64,000 nucleotides of DNA from positions 124,001 to 188,000 of the forward strand of contig NZ_JWIG01000001.1 in NCBI RefSeq assembly GCF_000814675.1. Reading direction: 5' to 3'. The translations under genes and the position numbers were made by a program. This document shows, in pieces, positions 37,414 through 47,250 of the stretch; positions within the stretch are counted from its first letter, which is position 1; each line of letters begins with the position of its first letter. Origin of the DNA: Pseudoalteromonas distincta (GTDB lineage Bacteria > Pseudomonadota > Gammaproteobacteria > Enterobacterales > Alteromonadaceae). The notes beneath the pieces were generated by a model. It saw only the letters and a program-made list of their open reading frames with translations, did not search any database and was not told where the DNA came from.

Positions 37414-37794
37414 TTAAAAAAAGCTCCACGGAGAGCGAAGCCTACGCCTATTTTTTTTAGCATGGGCGCTTTGTACTTCAACCTGTGTTTTTGCTATTAA
37501 CACACCCGTATGAGGATTGATTAAGGAGTATATGGTCTCCACCTGAACACGCGCTTTATAATTAAATTGCCCAGAACGCTGCTGCTGCCAGCATTGAAGT
37601 AGTTGTTCTTGTTGATACAAACAGACATCACTATAGGTGTTTAATAGCCATTTAAACTGTAAATCAAGATCGCAAAAATCCTGCTGTTCGGAAACCACGC
37701 AGACTTTTGGAGAAACACTAAAAATAGGGGTTTGTGCCACACTAAAACCACTAAAAAAAGTGGTAATAAACACAACTAATATTGAATACTTCAT
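37414..37794 (-). CDS. DUF3019-type periplasmic protein (module B)
   Basis: 126 residues, signal peptide 1-20 (SVA-QTP). Cysteines C32, C41, C58, C68 match the spacing of the module A protein (9 and 17 residues for the first two gaps), and LLQCWQQQRSGQFNYK aligns with its IMQCWLKQQSGTFNY. Basic C-terminus (KKNRRRLRSPW). Predicted periplasmic with disulfides; function unknown. One base after the mipA-like stop and 14 bases before the regulator, so in one operon. Confidence 0.78.
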   Translation of the reverse strand: MKYSILVVFITTFFSGFSVAQTPIFSVSPKVCVVSEQQDFCDLDLQFKWLLNTYSDVCLYQQEQLLQCWQQQRSGQFNYKARVQVETIYSLINPHTGVLIAKTQVEVQSAHAKKNRRRLRSPWSFF

Positions 37795-37795
37795 A

Positions 37796-38671
37796 TTAAA
37801 AAGTACGATCGAATCCTATAAATGCAGTCATTGAATAAGTACGTTCAAAGAGCGGACTGCCATCCATAGCCGAATAGTCGTAATATGCTACATGAAAACG
37901 AAGAGAGTCAGCCTTACTCAGTGGCCAACGGGCGTCGATTTTAGCATAAGGTTGCCAACTACTACCAACGTCTATTTTGCCAAATTGAGTTTCACCCTCA
38001 TTAAGTCCATAAAAATAGCTATTTAGTTCCGCAGATTTATAGTTTATTCCAAGTGTTGGCTTTATTTTAAGCTTTCCTAGCACAGTATGATATTGCCACT
38101 GCAATGCACCGCGTACACCTCGATAAACATCGGTTATATCATGCAGAGCCTGAACTGAAAAAACATGGTCTTCATTTACATAGTGATATGCAATACCCGC
38201 ATCCAAGGCAATTTGCCGTTTATGCAAATTATCAATATCAGCGTAGCGAGAGGACGAGGCTTCATTTTGCATTGCAAACTGATTATTAAGTGCACTACTT
38301 TGCAATGCAAATACATTTTTAGGGTGCCAGTCTATAAAAAAGCGAGATTCAGAGTTGAGTTCACTAACTAGATTAAAGTGATGCTTTGGGGATTGTGAAA
38401 ATGAATAGCCAAGGCGGCCATTATCAAAAAACCATTGCTCTGCATAAAACGCAATTTGTGGAATAAGCACAAGGGGAATATTATCTCCACCATGCAAAGG
38501 GTTGGTTATAACTCCAACCCCAACGCTTAAACTCAAATGCAGACGATCGGTTGTTATATCTTGCTCTGTATAATCGTCAGCATGCTTGCTTGCCTGTGTT
38601 GCTTGCACCGAAAGGCAAGCACACAAAGTGCTAAAACATAGAGCAGTTAATAAGGAGAAGGAATACCGCAT
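37796..38671 (-). CDS. MipA/OmpV family outer-membrane protein (module B)
   Basis: 291 residues, signal peptide about 1-24 (VQA-TQAS). Beta-rich: LHLSLSVGVGVITNPLHGGDN (key: GVGVxxNPLHGG), FYAEQWFFDNGRLGYSF, ALDAGIAYHYVNEDHVFSV, and final MTAFIGFDRTF with terminal Phe. MipA/OmpV pattern, including the substrate-pocket-like LVLIPQIAFYAEQWF. First gene of the module B operon, transcribed leftward. Low overall similarity to the module A homologue beyond the family features. Confidence 0.82.
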   Translation of the reverse strand: MRYSFSLLTALCFSTLCACLSVQATQASKHADDYTEQDITTDRLHLSLSVGVGVITNPLHGGDNIPLVLIPQIAFYAEQWFFDNGRLGYSFSQSPKHHFNLVSELNSESRFFIDWHPKNVFALQSSALNNQFAMQNEASSSRYADIDNLHKRQIALDAGIAYHYVNEDHVFSVQALHDITDVYRGVRGALQWQYHTVLGKLKIKPTLGINYKSAELNSYFYGLNEGETQFGKIDVGSSWQPYAKIDARWPLSKADSLRFHVAYYDYSAMDGSPLFERTYSMTAFIGFDRTF

Positions 38672-39009
38672 CAGCGTACATCAAAGAATTAAATTAAGTA
38701 AGTTCCCCATACTAGCAAGGTCTTTTTAAACTAGCTCTAGCTGGTTACAATTATTCACAATTTGTATACACAAATGTTAACTTTTATGTTTTTAAAGTGA
38801 CAAACCCTTCAAATTAGTTATGTGCGTTGGCTAAGCTAGTAGTGCTTTGAGAAACTTTGGAAATGAGGGATAACCTGGCAAATGCTTTAATTCAAATAAA
38901 ATCTGCAGGAAGCCAACTCTAACAACTTTATTTTATTAACCTTACAGCCTACTAGGTTACCAAAGTTAATAGCGGCTTTAGCCGTAATAAATCAAGCATC
39001 TGATGCTTA
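38672..39009. other. Intergenic region upstream of module B
   Basis: Holds the module B promoter region and the 3' end of the diguanylate cyclase gene. ATTTGT-ATAC-ACAAAT (38760-38775) is a small palindrome about 90 bases before the mipA-like start and is a candidate operator. Two short hairpins (AGCGGCTTTAGCCGT near 38970 and AAGCATCTGATGCTT near 38995) could end the cyclase transcript. No gene seen. Confidence 0.4.
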
Positions 39010-40056
39010 TTAAATATCAGGGGCTATTTCTATTCGGTTTCGTCCATGTGTTTTGGCAATGTATAAGGCTCTATCTGCACGCTCAACTAAAACTGAGCTA
39101 TTAGTAAATGGACGTAAAATAGCTAAACCAAAACTTGCAGAAATAGCACGTTTAGCTGTTACATCATGCTTTTTACGAATCGCTAATTTCGCAATAGCTA
39201 AACGTATACAATCGGCAAACGCTATTATATCGTTAATAGTGTCAAAATAAGCTGTTATACAAAACTCTTCGCCACCGTATCTATATATATTTGCTGTTTC
39301 AGTTGTATTCTCTCTCACTTTTTTGGCAACTAACCTCAATACTTCATCACCCTTTTGATGACCAAAGTCATCGTTAAAACGTTTAAAGTGATCAATATCA
39401 AACATAATTAGTACGGCAAGAGAATCTTCCTGTGCTTTCTCTGAGTATTCAAAACAAAATTTTACGATATCTGAATCAAACTTACCTCGGTTATAAAACC
39501 CCGTAAGCGTGTCGGTATCCGCTGCTTCTTTTGAAATATTAAGTGCTTCTTTTAAATCTTTTATTTCGTTGTAAGCAACAGCTAACTTAGTTTGAAATTC
39601 TCTAGCATAATCCTGCATAGCAATAGAATCGTCGGTTAAGCGCTCTACACAACCTAATATTTCATTATAAGAATTTACATCAGCAAGCATATTTAATTCA
39701 TTTTGTGAATCAACTAAACTTGTTGTAAAGCTTTTGGAATGCTCAAGCGTGGTGCTTATATCTTGCTGGACTTGCTCCATGGTTGTATGGAACTTTTCAG
39801 TCATTTCTTGAAAAAAAGCCAGATCGTCTTGCGTTAAATGCTTATCAAAAATTTCTTTTGCTTTGTCTTGTGAGCATGTTTGTTGCTCAGCAATAACATG
39901 GTCTAATTCAGCATTTAATGAAGGGTTACTCCCTTGAATGTAACAGTACCAAATTGCATAGTTGATAGGCGTAACCGGCATGCGGTATTTTACCATCAAA
40001 GGAATCGCCTTTTTAAGGCATTGAGCAGAATGAGCAAGTGATACGGCGTGGTTCAT
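39010..40056 (-). CDS. Diguanylate cyclase (GGDEF domain)
   Basis: 348 residues. N-terminal about 170 residues are soluble and helical (INYAIWYCYIQGSNPSLNAELD), a domain often found before GGDEF. C-terminal GGDEF domain: TDTLTGFYNRGKFD, MFDIDHFKRFNDDFGHQKGDEVL, and the active-site motif GGEEF at 261-265. The RxxD product-inhibition site normally five residues before GGEEF is absent (TETA there), so feedback by c-di-GMP through the I-site is unlikely. I prefer the ATG at 40056, which has GAGAG 8 bases upstream, over ATG 40077. Confidence 0.92.
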   Translation of the reverse strand: MNHAVSLAHSAQCLKKAIPLMVKYRMPVTPINYAIWYCYIQGSNPSLNAELDHVIAEQQTCSQDKAKEIFDKHLTQDDLAFFQEMTEKFHTTMEQVQQDISTTLEHSKSFTTSLVDSQNELNMLADVNSYNEILGCVERLTDDSIAMQDYAREFQTKLAVAYNEIKDLKEALNISKEAADTDTLTGFYNRGKFDSDIVKFCFEYSEKAQEDSLAVLIMFDIDHFKRFNDDFGHQKGDEVLRLVAKKVRENTTETANIYRYGGEEFCITAYFDTINDIIAFADCIRLAIAKLAIRKKHDVTAKRAISASFGLAILRPFTNSSVLVERADRALYIAKTHGRNRIEIAPDI

Positions 40057-40172
40057 AAATAAACTCTCAAGCGTCATTGTTTTTATTATTAGCACTCAAT
40101 GTTAAGTAATAGTAAACTCATACGCAACCTATATTAATACTATTTAACTAATTTGCTTGCTCTGTGTGCATA

Positions 40173-41078
40173 TTAAATTGCTTTTGCTTCTAAAGTTTGC
40201 GCTATATTCCACAACGCACTGATTGCAGGGTCATTTAACTCTTTTCTTAATACCGCCAAACCGATATCAAACCCTTCAGGTGCTTGCATTTTTGGTGTTA
40301 GGATTTGTACCTTATCTTGCAGCGGGCTGTTATCTAGCACTATTTTAGGGACCATAGCGACACCTAACCCTAAGCTCACCATAGATACCATTGCTTCATG
40401 TCCTGCAACTTGGGCGTAGATTTTTCCGTGAATATTATTTTTGCGCCACCAGTGCTCTAACCTTTGGCGAGAAAAACCTTGTTCTGGGACAATAAACTCT
40501 AAATCAGACCAATTAATACCATCACTATTTTGTGTAAGCTTTTGTGTGATCGGACATTGAATTTTTGGGCCAATTAATAAAAGTGGTGAGTGCCCAATAT
40601 CAACAAAGGCAATTTGCGACGGTAATTTATTAGGCTTAGCTGCAATTGCCATTAATTCGTGGCCATCTAGGACACGATTTATAGCAAGTGCTGGGTCGCC
40701 TGTATTTAATGTTATCTCTATGTACTGATGCTGCGCACGAAGTTGTTCTAATATTTGATGTAAAAAACTATAAGATGCAGTTACAGAACAATAAATACTT
40801 ACTTTGCCGTAAATATGCTGTTGTGGGTCTTTTACATTCGTTTTAAAACGTTGCCAATTAGCAAGCGTTGCCGTTGCGTAATCAATAAAGGACTCCCCCT
40901 CACGCGTTAATTTAACACTTCGGTTATCGCGGATAAACAATGCCACTCCAACTTCTTCTTCCAAATGTTTTATATTTCGGCTCAAAGTGGGTGCGCTTAT
41001 GTGGCAAAGCTCACTTGCGCGCCCAAAGTGAAGTGTTTTAGCCAACGCTAAAAAGTAGTTTAAGTGCTTATGTTCCAT
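40173..41078 (-). CDS. ilvY: LysR-family activator IlvY
   Basis: 301 residues: N-terminal winged helix (LNYFLALAKTLHFGRASELCHISAPTLSRNIKHLEEEVG; key LHFGRASxxCHISxPTLSR) and C-terminal ligand domain. Gene is divergent from ilvC with a palindrome between, the classic ilvY-ilvC arrangement. IlvY activates ilvC in response to acetolactate or acetohydroxybutyrate. Start at ATG 41076-41078 gives the usual MEHKHLNYF opening. Confidence 0.93.
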   Translation of the reverse strand: MEHKHLNYFLALAKTLHFGRASELCHISAPTLSRNIKHLEEEVGVALFIRDNRSVKLTREGESFIDYATATLANWQRFKTNVKDPQQHIYGKVSIYCSVTASYSFLHQILEQLRAQHQYIEITLNTGDPALAINRVLDGHELMAIAAKPNKLPSQIAFVDIGHSPLLLIGPKIQCPITQKLTQNSDGINWSDLEFIVPEQGFSRQRLEHWWRKNNIHGKIYAQVAGHEAMVSMVSLGLGVAMVPKIVLDNSPLQDKVQILTPKMQAPEGFDIGLAVLRKELNDPAISALWNIAQTLEAKAI

Positions 41079-41091
41079 CCAACCCCCTGTA

Positions 41092-41106
41092 TTTCATATT
41101 ATGAAA
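41092..41106. promoter_or_regulatory. Probable IlvY operator
   Basis: TTTCATATTATGAAA is a perfect 15-base palindrome around one central base, lying 14 bases from the ilvY start and 110 bases upstream of ilvC. It contains a T-N11-A LysR-type core. Assignment to IlvY rests on position. Confidence 0.6.
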
Positions 41107-41216
41107 CACTTTAATTCAAATATATCATTTTACGCAAGCAACGATTTTACATATGGTGTTTGTAAGCGCAGTAAACATTGCGCATCTAACAAACATGACT
41201 TTATAGGACACTAACA

Positions 41217-42689
41217 ATGGCGAATTATTTCAATACCTTACCTTTACGCGAGCAATTAGCGCAATTAGCGCAATGTGAATTTATGGACGCAGGCGAATTT
41301 GCCGATGGCGTTGATGCACTTAAAGGTAAAAAACTAGTTATTGTAGGCTGTGGCGCACAAGGTTTAAACCAAGGCTTAAACTTACGTGACTCTGGTTTAG
41401 ATGTTTCTTACACATTACGCGCATCAGCTATTTCTGAGCGTCGCCAATCATTTTTGAACGCATCTGAAAACGGCTTTACTGTTGGCACTTACGAAGAACT
41501 AATCCCAACAGCTGATGTAGTACTTAATTTAACACCAGATAAGCAACATACTGCTGTAGTAAGTGCAATTATGCCGCTTATGAAAAAAGGCTCTACACTT
41601 GCCTACTCTCATGGCTTTAATATTGTTGAAGAAGGCATGCAAGTACGTGAAGACATTACTGTAATCATGGTTGCGCCTAAGTGTCCTGGTTCTGAAGTAC
41701 GTGAAGAATACAAACGCGGTTTTGGTGTACCAACTCTAATTGCTGTTCACCCAGAAAATGACCCTCAAGGTCATGGTTTAGCACAAGCTAAAGCGTATGC
41801 AGCAGGGACTGGCGGACACCGTGCTGGTGTACTTAAATCATCATTTATTGCTGAAGTTAAGTCAGACCTAATGGGCGAGCAAACCATTTTATGTGGCATG
41901 TTACAAACTGGCTCTATTTTATGTTTTGATAAAATGATAGAAAAAGGCGTTGATGCGGGTTATGCATCAAAGCTAATTCAATACGGCTGGGAAGTAATTA
42001 CCGAGGCACTTAAGTACGGCGGCGTTACAAACATGCTTGACCGCCTTTCAAACCCTGCAAAAGTAAAAGCGTTTGAACTAAGCGAAGAGCTAAAACTAAT
42101 TATGCGCCCGCTTTATAATAAGCATCAAGATGACATCATCGACGGCACTTTCTCACGCACTATGATGGAAGACTGGAATAACGATGACGTAAACTTACTT
42201 AAATGGCGCGCTGAAACAGCAGAGACTAACTTTGAAAAGACCCCTGCTGGCGATGTAGAAATCTCAGAACAGGAATTTTTTGATAACGGTATTTTAATGG
42301 TAGCAATGGTAAAAGCAGGTGTTGAACTTGCTTTTGAAACCATGACAGCAGCCGGTATTATTGAAGAGTCAGCTTACTACGAGTCTTTACATGAAACGCC
42401 ATTAATTGCTAATACTATTGCACGCAAAAAGCTTTTTGAAATGAACCGTACAATTTCTGACACTGCAGAGTATGGATGTTACCTATATAACCATGCATGT
42501 TTGCCATTACTTGCAGATTTTATGAAAAAAATTGATACAGATGTTATTGGTAAAGGCCTTGGCGAGCACAGTAACCAAGTTGATAACCAAACATTAATTC
42601 AAATTAACGCCGCCCTTCGTGAACACCCAGTTGAAAAAGTAGGTGCTAAATTACGTGGCTACATGTCAGCAATGAAAAAGATTGTTTAA
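41217..42689 (+). CDS. ilvC: Ketol-acid reductoisomerase, class II (NADP+)
   Basis: Second step of isoleucine/valine synthesis: isomerises and reduces acetolactate or acetohydroxybutyrate. 490 residues, the long (E. coli-type) class with a duplicated C-terminal knotted domain. Seen: NADPH site [20 protein letters not shown], followed by [48 protein letters not shown] and C-terminal [16 protein letters not shown] follows GGACACTAACA. Regulated with ilvY from the shared divergent region. Confidence 0.97.
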   Translation: MANYFNTLPLREQLAQLAQCEFMDAGEFADGVDALKGKKLVIVGCGAQGLNQGLNLRDSGLDVSYTLRASAISERRQSFLNASENGFTVGTYEELIPTADVVLNLTPDKQHTAVVSAIMPLMKKGSTLAYSHGFNIVEEGMQVREDITVIMVAPKCPGSEVREEYKRGFGVPTLIAVHPENDPQGHGLAQAKAYAAGTGGHRAGVLKSSFIAEVKSDLMGEQTILCGMLQTGSILCFDKMIEKGVDAGYASKLIQYGWEVITEALKYGGVTNMLDRLSNPAKVKAFELSEELKLIMRPLYNKHQDDIIDGTFSRTMMEDWNNDDVNLLKWRAETAETNFEKTPAGDVEISEQEFFDNGILMVAMVKAGVELAFETMTAAGIIEESAYYESLHETPLIANTIARKKLFEMNRTISDTAEYGCYLYNHACLPLLADFMKKIDTDVIGKGLGEHSNQVDNQTLIQINAALREHPVEKVGAKLRGYMSAMKKIV

Positions 42690-42721
42690 CCCTAAACGAT
42701 AAATGTTTCGCTTGTTAGAAA

Positions 42722-42756
42722 CCAAGCCCATATGCTTTGCTTATGGGCTTTTTTAT
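42722..42756 (+). terminator. Terminator after ilvC
   Basis: AAGCCCATA (42724-42732) and TATGGGCTT (42742-42750) enclose a 9-base loop and are followed by a T-run. Confidence 0.88.
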
Positions 42757-42881
42757 GCATATTCATAAAACTTTAACCATAACACGCTACCTTCTATTCA
42801 TTTCACAGTAGGCAATATCTAGCTCTAAATAAATAATGTGCTAGTATAGTCCTCTACTCAGTTGTAAAATTAATTAATATC

Positions 42882-44801
42882 ATGACGATACAAAACCTTT
42901 CTATTACTCAAAAAATCACAGCTTTAGGCAGTGTTATTGCTATATGCGTAGCGGCACTGATTGGCTTGACCTCTTTATACAGCTCTAAAGACATAATTGA
43001 GCAACGTATGATCGAGTCAGAGCTACCTAGTAAACTGCAAACAATCAGCAATCACATAGGCGGTGAAATCAACGAGTTACTTGGTGCTGCTCAGCAACTA
43101 TCATCAAACGAATTTGTTTTACAATGGGCTCAATCAAACAACCAAGACGATACATTACTATTAAAAGAATTAAATCGTGTTGCCCAGCAATACGATTTAG
43201 CAACAGCATCTTGGGCAAATAGAGACACTGCACAGTATTGGAACCAAAATGGTTTTTTGCGTGTGTTAAAAAATGATGCAGCCGATGGCTGGTTCTTTGC
43301 TTTTAAGCAATCAAAACAACCTTATTCTATCAGTATTTATCAAGAGTCAGCCAATGATGTGAAAATGTTTGTAAATCATCAGCAGGCTAATGGTACTGGT
43401 TTAGCAGGTCTTGCAAAAAGCATCACTGATATGCAAAAGCTATTACAGCAATTTAAAATTGAGCAAACAGGTTTTGTATTTATTGCAGATAAAAATGGAT
43501 TAATTCAACTTCATAAAGATGCCAATAAAGTAGCAAAAGCAAATATTGACGATTTATATACTGCAAATATTCACAGCCAACTATTTAATAGTAATGGCTT
43601 TGCACTAGAAGAAATTAACTTAAATGGCGAACCTACTCTTATAGCTGCAACCCCAATTAAAAACACTGACTTATATGTTGTAGCTCAAGTACCAAAAAGT
43701 GAAGTATTCGCAAGTGTAAACACCCTACAATGGCAAATATTTACTTTTACAGTAATTACCGCGTTAGTTGCTAGCTTGATTAGTTACTTACTTGCTCGCT
43801 CTCTTTCGTCTCCACTTTCTAAAATGGCTGAGTTATTTTCACGCTTAGGCTCTGGCGATGCAAATTTAGCGTACCGCTTACCAGAATCAAGCCAACCAGA
43901 GCTCAACAATCTAAGTAATGGCTTTAACCAGTTTATAAATAAAATAGAAACAGCGATTACTCAAGTTGCCAGTGAAAGCCACGATATTCGCCAAAGTTCT
44001 GATCATGTATTTGAACAGGCAAAACGAAACTCGCAAGCAATTGATAATCAAAAAGAGCAAACAATATCTGTCGCAGCAGCTATCAACGAAATGGGCGCTA
44101 CAGTGCAAGAAATAGCACAAAGCGCAGCGAATACAGCTAAGTTAACCGATAACAGCCGTGAGAACACCATTCAAAGCCACAAACAAGTATTACAAAGCCA
44201 GGCAACTATCTCAGCCCTAGCTAGCGATATTGATGGCATAACAGAGCAAGTTACTTTGCTTTCTAAAAAAACGGTTGATATAGCAAGTATTGTGGATTCA
44301 ATTAGAGGGATATCGGATCAGACTAATCTACTTGCTTTAAACGCGGCAATTGAATCCGCTCGCGCAGGTGAGCACGGCCGAGGCTTTGCTGTTGTTGCTG
44401 ATGAAGTACGCGCTCTGGCAAACCGTACATCGCAATCAACCACCGAAATTCAGTCTATGATTGAAGAGCTTACAAGAATATCTGATGATGTAGTTAACGA
44501 TATTAGCCAATCAAAAGATAAAGCGCAGCAAAGCGTTGGAGCCATGCAAAGCTCAGTAGAATTACTCGATGCGATAGCCGAAACAGCTAATCAAATAAAC
44601 GATATGGCTACGCTTATTGCAACTGCAACTGAGCAGCAAAGTAATGTGGTTGCTGATGTAGGTCGTAACATAGAGCAAATAAGTGAAATTAGCGATAAAG
44701 CAATGAGCGAGCAAATCAATACAGAGCAAGCTATTCGTGACTTGGCAAACAGCGCTCAAACACTCGATGCACTTGTCGCTACCTTTGAAAAACATCGCTA
44801 A
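42882..44801 (+). CDS. Methyl-accepting chemotaxis protein (Cache-type sensor)
   Basis: 639-residue chemoreceptor. Transmembrane segments about 13-32 and 283-303; the periplasmic part of about 250 residues looks like a dCache domain (DGWFFAF near 130, [39 protein letters not shown]). HAMP follows ([21 protein letters not shown]), then the signalling domain with [20 protein letters not shown] and [18 protein letters not shown]. Ligand unknown; Cache receptors often bind amino acids or organic acids. No pentapeptide tether at the C-terminus ([10 protein letters not shown]). Confidence 0.94.
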   Translation: MTIQNLSITQKITALGSVIAICVAALIGLTSLYSSKDIIEQRMIESELPSKLQTISNHIGGEINELLGAAQQLSSNEFVLQWAQSNNQDDTLLLKELNRVAQQYDLATASWANRDTAQYWNQNGFLRVLKNDAADGWFFAFKQSKQPYSISIYQESANDVKMFVNHQQANGTGLAGLAKSITDMQKLLQQFKIEQTGFVFIADKNGLIQLHKDANKVAKANIDDLYTANIHSQLFNSNGFALEEINLNGEPTLIAATPIKNTDLYVVAQVPKSEVFASVNTLQWQIFTFTVITALVASLISYLLARSLSSPLSKMAELFSRLGSGDANLAYRLPESSQPELNNLSNGFNQFINKIETAITQVASESHDIRQSSDHVFEQAKRNSQAIDNQKEQTISVAAAINEMGATVQEIAQSAANTAKLTDNSRENTIQSHKQVLQSQATISALASDIDGITEQVTLLSKKTVDIASIVDSIRGISDQTNLLALNAAIESARAGEHGRGFAVVADEVRALANRTSQSTTEIQSMIEELTRISDDVVNDISQSKDKAQQSVGAMQSSVELLDAIAETANQINDMATLIATATEQQSNVVADVGRNIEQISEISDKAMSEQINTEQAIRDLANSAQTLDALVATFEKHR

Positions 44802-44831
44802 GCAGCTATAACTGCTATATTTCCTTTGTGA

Positions 44832-44861
44832 GCAAAAGCTATATTAAAAGCTAGCTTTTGC
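44832..44861. terminator. Inverted repeat between convergent genes (possible terminator)
   Basis: GCAAAAGCTA (44832-44841) and TAGCTTTTGC (44852-44861), perfect 10-base arms, 10-base loop. No strong T-run, so termination is only likely. It separates the chemoreceptor from the GIY-YIG gene. Confidence 0.5.
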
Positions 44862-44895
44862 CCACAGCGAATACGGTTTAATCTAAGTAAATTAA

Positions 44896-45225
44896 CTAAA
44901 TGATTTTAGTGTCGCCGGTATTAAATGCTAAAACGTATGCTTCTTTTTTGGCTCTAGAAAGCTTTTTTAATTGATACTCAAGTTTACTTGCTTCACTTTT
45001 ATTACCAACTTGTTGTTGATGGATAAGTAAAAGCGGCCCTTTCCCTCTAAGGTTTTTGGCCCCTTTGCCGGCTTGATGAGTTGCAAAGCGTTTTTCAACA
45101 TTAGTCGTGATCCCTGTGTACCAATGACCAAATCGTGTCTCAACTATGTATAAAAACCAAGTAGACTCCGTTTTTAAAATATTCGTTTCGATGTGCTGTA
45201 AACTTTTTTCATTATTAATGGTCAA
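44896..45225 (-). CDS. GIY-YIG nuclease-domain protein (UPF0213 / YhbQ type)
   Basis: 109 residues consisting of one GIY-YIG domain: FLYIVETRFGHWYTGITTNVEKRFATHQ (key: LYIVE, YTGIT, R), then GKGAKNLRGKGPLLLIHQQ and KLEYQLKKLSRAKKEAYV with the catalytic Glu. The first tripeptide is YIV and the second YTG. Small single-domain members bind or cut nucleic acid in vitro, but their role is unclear. Divergent from bamE. Confidence 0.88.
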   Translation of the reverse strand: MTINNEKSLQHIETNILKTESTWFLYIVETRFGHWYTGITTNVEKRFATHQAGKGAKNLRGKGPLLLIHQQQVGNKSEASKLEYQLKKLSRAKKEAYVLAFNTGDTKII

Positions 45226-45332
45226 AACATTACCTTAACGCCCTTAACATAAAACAATTGCTTAAAAGGGTTTTACCTTCAGTGACTAATCGGTATCATG
45301 CAGATTATAAAAAATAAGGATCACAACTAACA

Positions 45333-45692
45333 ATGCAGTCGTTAAAAACTTTTTCTCTTTGGCTTATCGTTGCTTTAACACTTAGCTCAGCAGCAGGTTG
45401 CTCTAGCTGGGTATACCGAATTAACATCCCCCAAGGCAATTTTTTAGAGCAATCGGATGTTGAAAAACTTCGTGTAAATATGACTCGAGAGCAAGTTGTT
45501 TACGTATTAGGCAGACCTATTGCCGAGGACGCCTTTGATAACAATACTTGGCGTTATATTTACAGCTTTAATAAGGGCCGTAAAAACGAGCAAAATAAAG
45601 AGTTAGTAATTAACTTTGAAAATGAAAAGTTAGTTTCAATCTCAGGTGATTATGACCAACCTGAAAACTTTACTACACCGCTCGAGCAATAA
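45333..45692 (+). CDS. bamE: Outer-membrane protein assembly factor BamE (lipoprotein)
   Basis: 119 residues, lipobox with C23 (SSAAGCSS). BamE fold: VYRINIPQGNFLEQSDVEKLRVNMTREQVVYVLGRP (key: IPQGN, LxxGMT-like VNMTREQV, VLGRP), and TWRYIYSFN. Subunit of the BAM complex inserting barrels into the outer membrane. Location next to rnfH-ratA-smpB is canonical. Confidence 0.95.
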   Translation: MQSLKTFSLWLIVALTLSSAAGCSSWVYRINIPQGNFLEQSDVEKLRVNMTREQVVYVLGRPIAEDAFDNNTWRYIYSFNKGRKNEQNKELVINFENEKLVSISGDYDQPENFTTPLEQ

Positions 45693-45705
45693 ATTTCTCA
45701 AGTGG

Positions 45706-45740
45706 TAAAAAAAGGTGAGCATGGCTCACCTTTTTTATTG
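45706..45740. terminator. Bidirectional terminator between bamE and rnfH
   Basis: AAAAAGGTGAGC, loop ATG, GCTCACCTTTTTT (about 45709-45736). Very strong stem with T and A runs on the two sides. Confidence 0.92.
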
Positions 45741-45824
45741 GTTTATTTAAAAGCTTTTACCATTTTAAACAACGTTAGCGTGTGATTTAATCCGTTAAAT
45801 TTTCCACGTTTATACCGATCTTCG

Positions 45825-46148
45825 TTACTTTTCGAGTGGGCGGCCACCCGTTATTTTATTTGCACGCCCCTCTTCTTTAGCTTTTTCTGCACGCTTTCTA
45901 CGCGCATCTTTAGGGTCTGCAATTAATGGACGATATATTTCTATACGGTCACCGTCTTTTAACTCATAGTTAGCTTTTACAGTTCGATTCCACACACCTA
46001 ACGTTAGCGATGTAGCATCTATCTCAGGGCACTTTTGTATAATACCTGACTGAATAACAGCCTGTTCTACTGTAGTCCCTTGTGGCACTTCAATTGATAA
46101 ACACGTTGCCGTGGTTGGTAACGCAAATACCACCTCAACATTAATCAT
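45825..46148 (-). CDS. rnfH: RnfH family ubiquitin-like protein
   Basis: 107 residues, UPF0125/RnfH: MINVEVVFALPTTATCLSIEVPQGTTVEQAVIQSG and VGVWNRTVKANYELKDGDRIEIYRPLIADPKDARRKRA (here LGVWNR; key EIYRPLxxDPKxxRRxRA). A beta-grasp protein of unsettled role; often encoded next to ratA. Its ATG overlaps the ratA stop by 4 bases, so they are translationally coupled. The C-terminal basic tail is usual. Confidence 0.93.
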   Translation of the reverse strand: MINVEVVFALPTTATCLSIEVPQGTTVEQAVIQSGIIQKCPEIDATSLTLGVWNRTVKANYELKDGDRIEIYRPLIADPKDARRKRAEKAKEEGRANKITGGRPLEK

Positions 46149-46585
46149 GCTCTCGCTCCATAAACCTGTTTTGCACGTTGAGTAAATGCACTCACCATAT
46201 TTTTTGCAACATCGTTAAAAATCTTACCAAAGGCAAGCTCTATTAACTTACTTGAAAATTCAAATTCTAGTTGCAAGTGAACTTTACATGCTTTGGCGTC
46301 AAGCTCTTGAAAGTGCCAGCGCCCTTTTAACGTCTTAAATGGTCCATCAACAAGGCTTAGCAACACTGTTTGCTCATCAACAAAGGTGTTTTCGGTGGTA
46401 AACCACTTTTTTATACCCGCCTTAGATATTTCTAAACTCGCGGTCATGTTATTATCATGCTGTGAAACAATTTTTGAGTCTGAGCAATTTGGTAAAAACT
46501 GCGAATAAGCTTCTACATCATTAACTAGATCAAACATCTCTTTAGTGCTGTACATAACCAGCGCACTTTTTTCTATTTGTGGCAT
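46145..46585 (-). CDS. ratA: RatA/Coq10-like START-domain protein
   Basis: 147 residues from MPQIEKSALVMYSTKEMFDLVNDVEAYSQFLPNC (key: SALVxYS, MFDLVNDVExYxxFLPxC). A polyketide-cyclase/START fold; described in E. coli as the RatA ribosome-association toxin, and homologous to Coq10 ubiquinone-binding proteins, so the role here could be quinone handling. ATG 46583-46585 with GGGAG six bases upstream. Divergent from smpB, as in E. coli. Confidence 0.93.
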   Translation of the reverse strand: MPQIEKSALVMYSTKEMFDLVNDVEAYSQFLPNCSDSKIVSQHDNNMTASLEISKAGIKKWFTTENTFVDEQTVLLSLVDGPFKTLKGRWHFQELDAKACKVHLQLEFEFSSKLIELAFGKIFNDVAKNMVSAFTQRAKQVYGARA

Positions 46586-46732
46586 ACTCACTCCCAACTG
46601 TGTGGGCGAATTTTAGCAAGCTTTGCGCGTTTCCCCAAATTTTCATGCTGCTTAAATTAAAGCTTAATTTTTAAAAGCATTATTAAAAAAATCGATGTAA
46701 AACATCTCACATTACGTATATTATAGGGCACT

Positions 46733-47212
46733 ATGGCTAAGAAAAATTCATCAAAATCGACAAGTAATACCATCGCGCTAAACAAAAAAGCGCGACATGA
46801 GTATTTTTTACACGATAAGTTTGAAGCAGGTGTTGAACTACAAGGCTGGGAAGTAAAAAGTATCCGAGCAGGTAAGGTAAACATCACCGAAACTTATATT
46901 CATCTTAAAAATGGCGAAGCATTCTTGCTTGGCGCGCAAATCCAGCCACTTAATAGTGCATCAACCCATGTAATTTGCGATCCGTTGCGTTATCGTAAGT
47001 TACTATTAAGCAGACGCGAACTTGACCGTCTACTCGGTGCAACAGAGCGAGATGGCTATTCATTAATAGCTACAGCTATGTACTGGAAAAAATGTTGGGT
47101 GAAACTTGAATTTCATCTAGCAAAAGGTAAAAAGTTGCACGATAAACGTGACGACGGGAAAAATAAAGATTGGTCTCGCGAAAAAGAACGTTTAATGAAA
47201 CACAAAGTATAA
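46733..47212 (+). CDS. smpB: SsrA-binding protein SmpB
   Basis: 159 residues; binds tmRNA and brings it to stalled ribosomes. Signatures: [32 protein letters not shown] (key: NKKARHx[10 protein letters not shown]), [23 protein letters not shown], and the helical basic tail [22 protein letters not shown]. Followed by its own terminator. The tmRNA gene, which often lies next to smpB, is not in the 430 bases downstream. Confidence 0.97.
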   Translation: MAKKNSSKSTSNTIALNKKARHEYFLHDKFEAGVELQGWEVKSIRAGKVNITETYIHLKNGEAFLLGAQIQPLNSASTHVICDPLRYRKLLLSRRELDRLLGATERDGYSLIATAMYWKKCWVKLEFHLAKGKKLHDKRDDGKNKDWSREKERLMKHKV

Positions 47213-47216
47213 GCAC

Positions 47217-47250
47217 AACGCCTAACTAACAAGTTAGGCGTTTTTTTTTA
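47217..47250 (+). terminator. Terminator after smpB
   Basis: AACGCCTAACT (47217-47227), loop of four, AGTTAGGCGTT (47232-47242), then eight more T. Confidence 0.93.
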
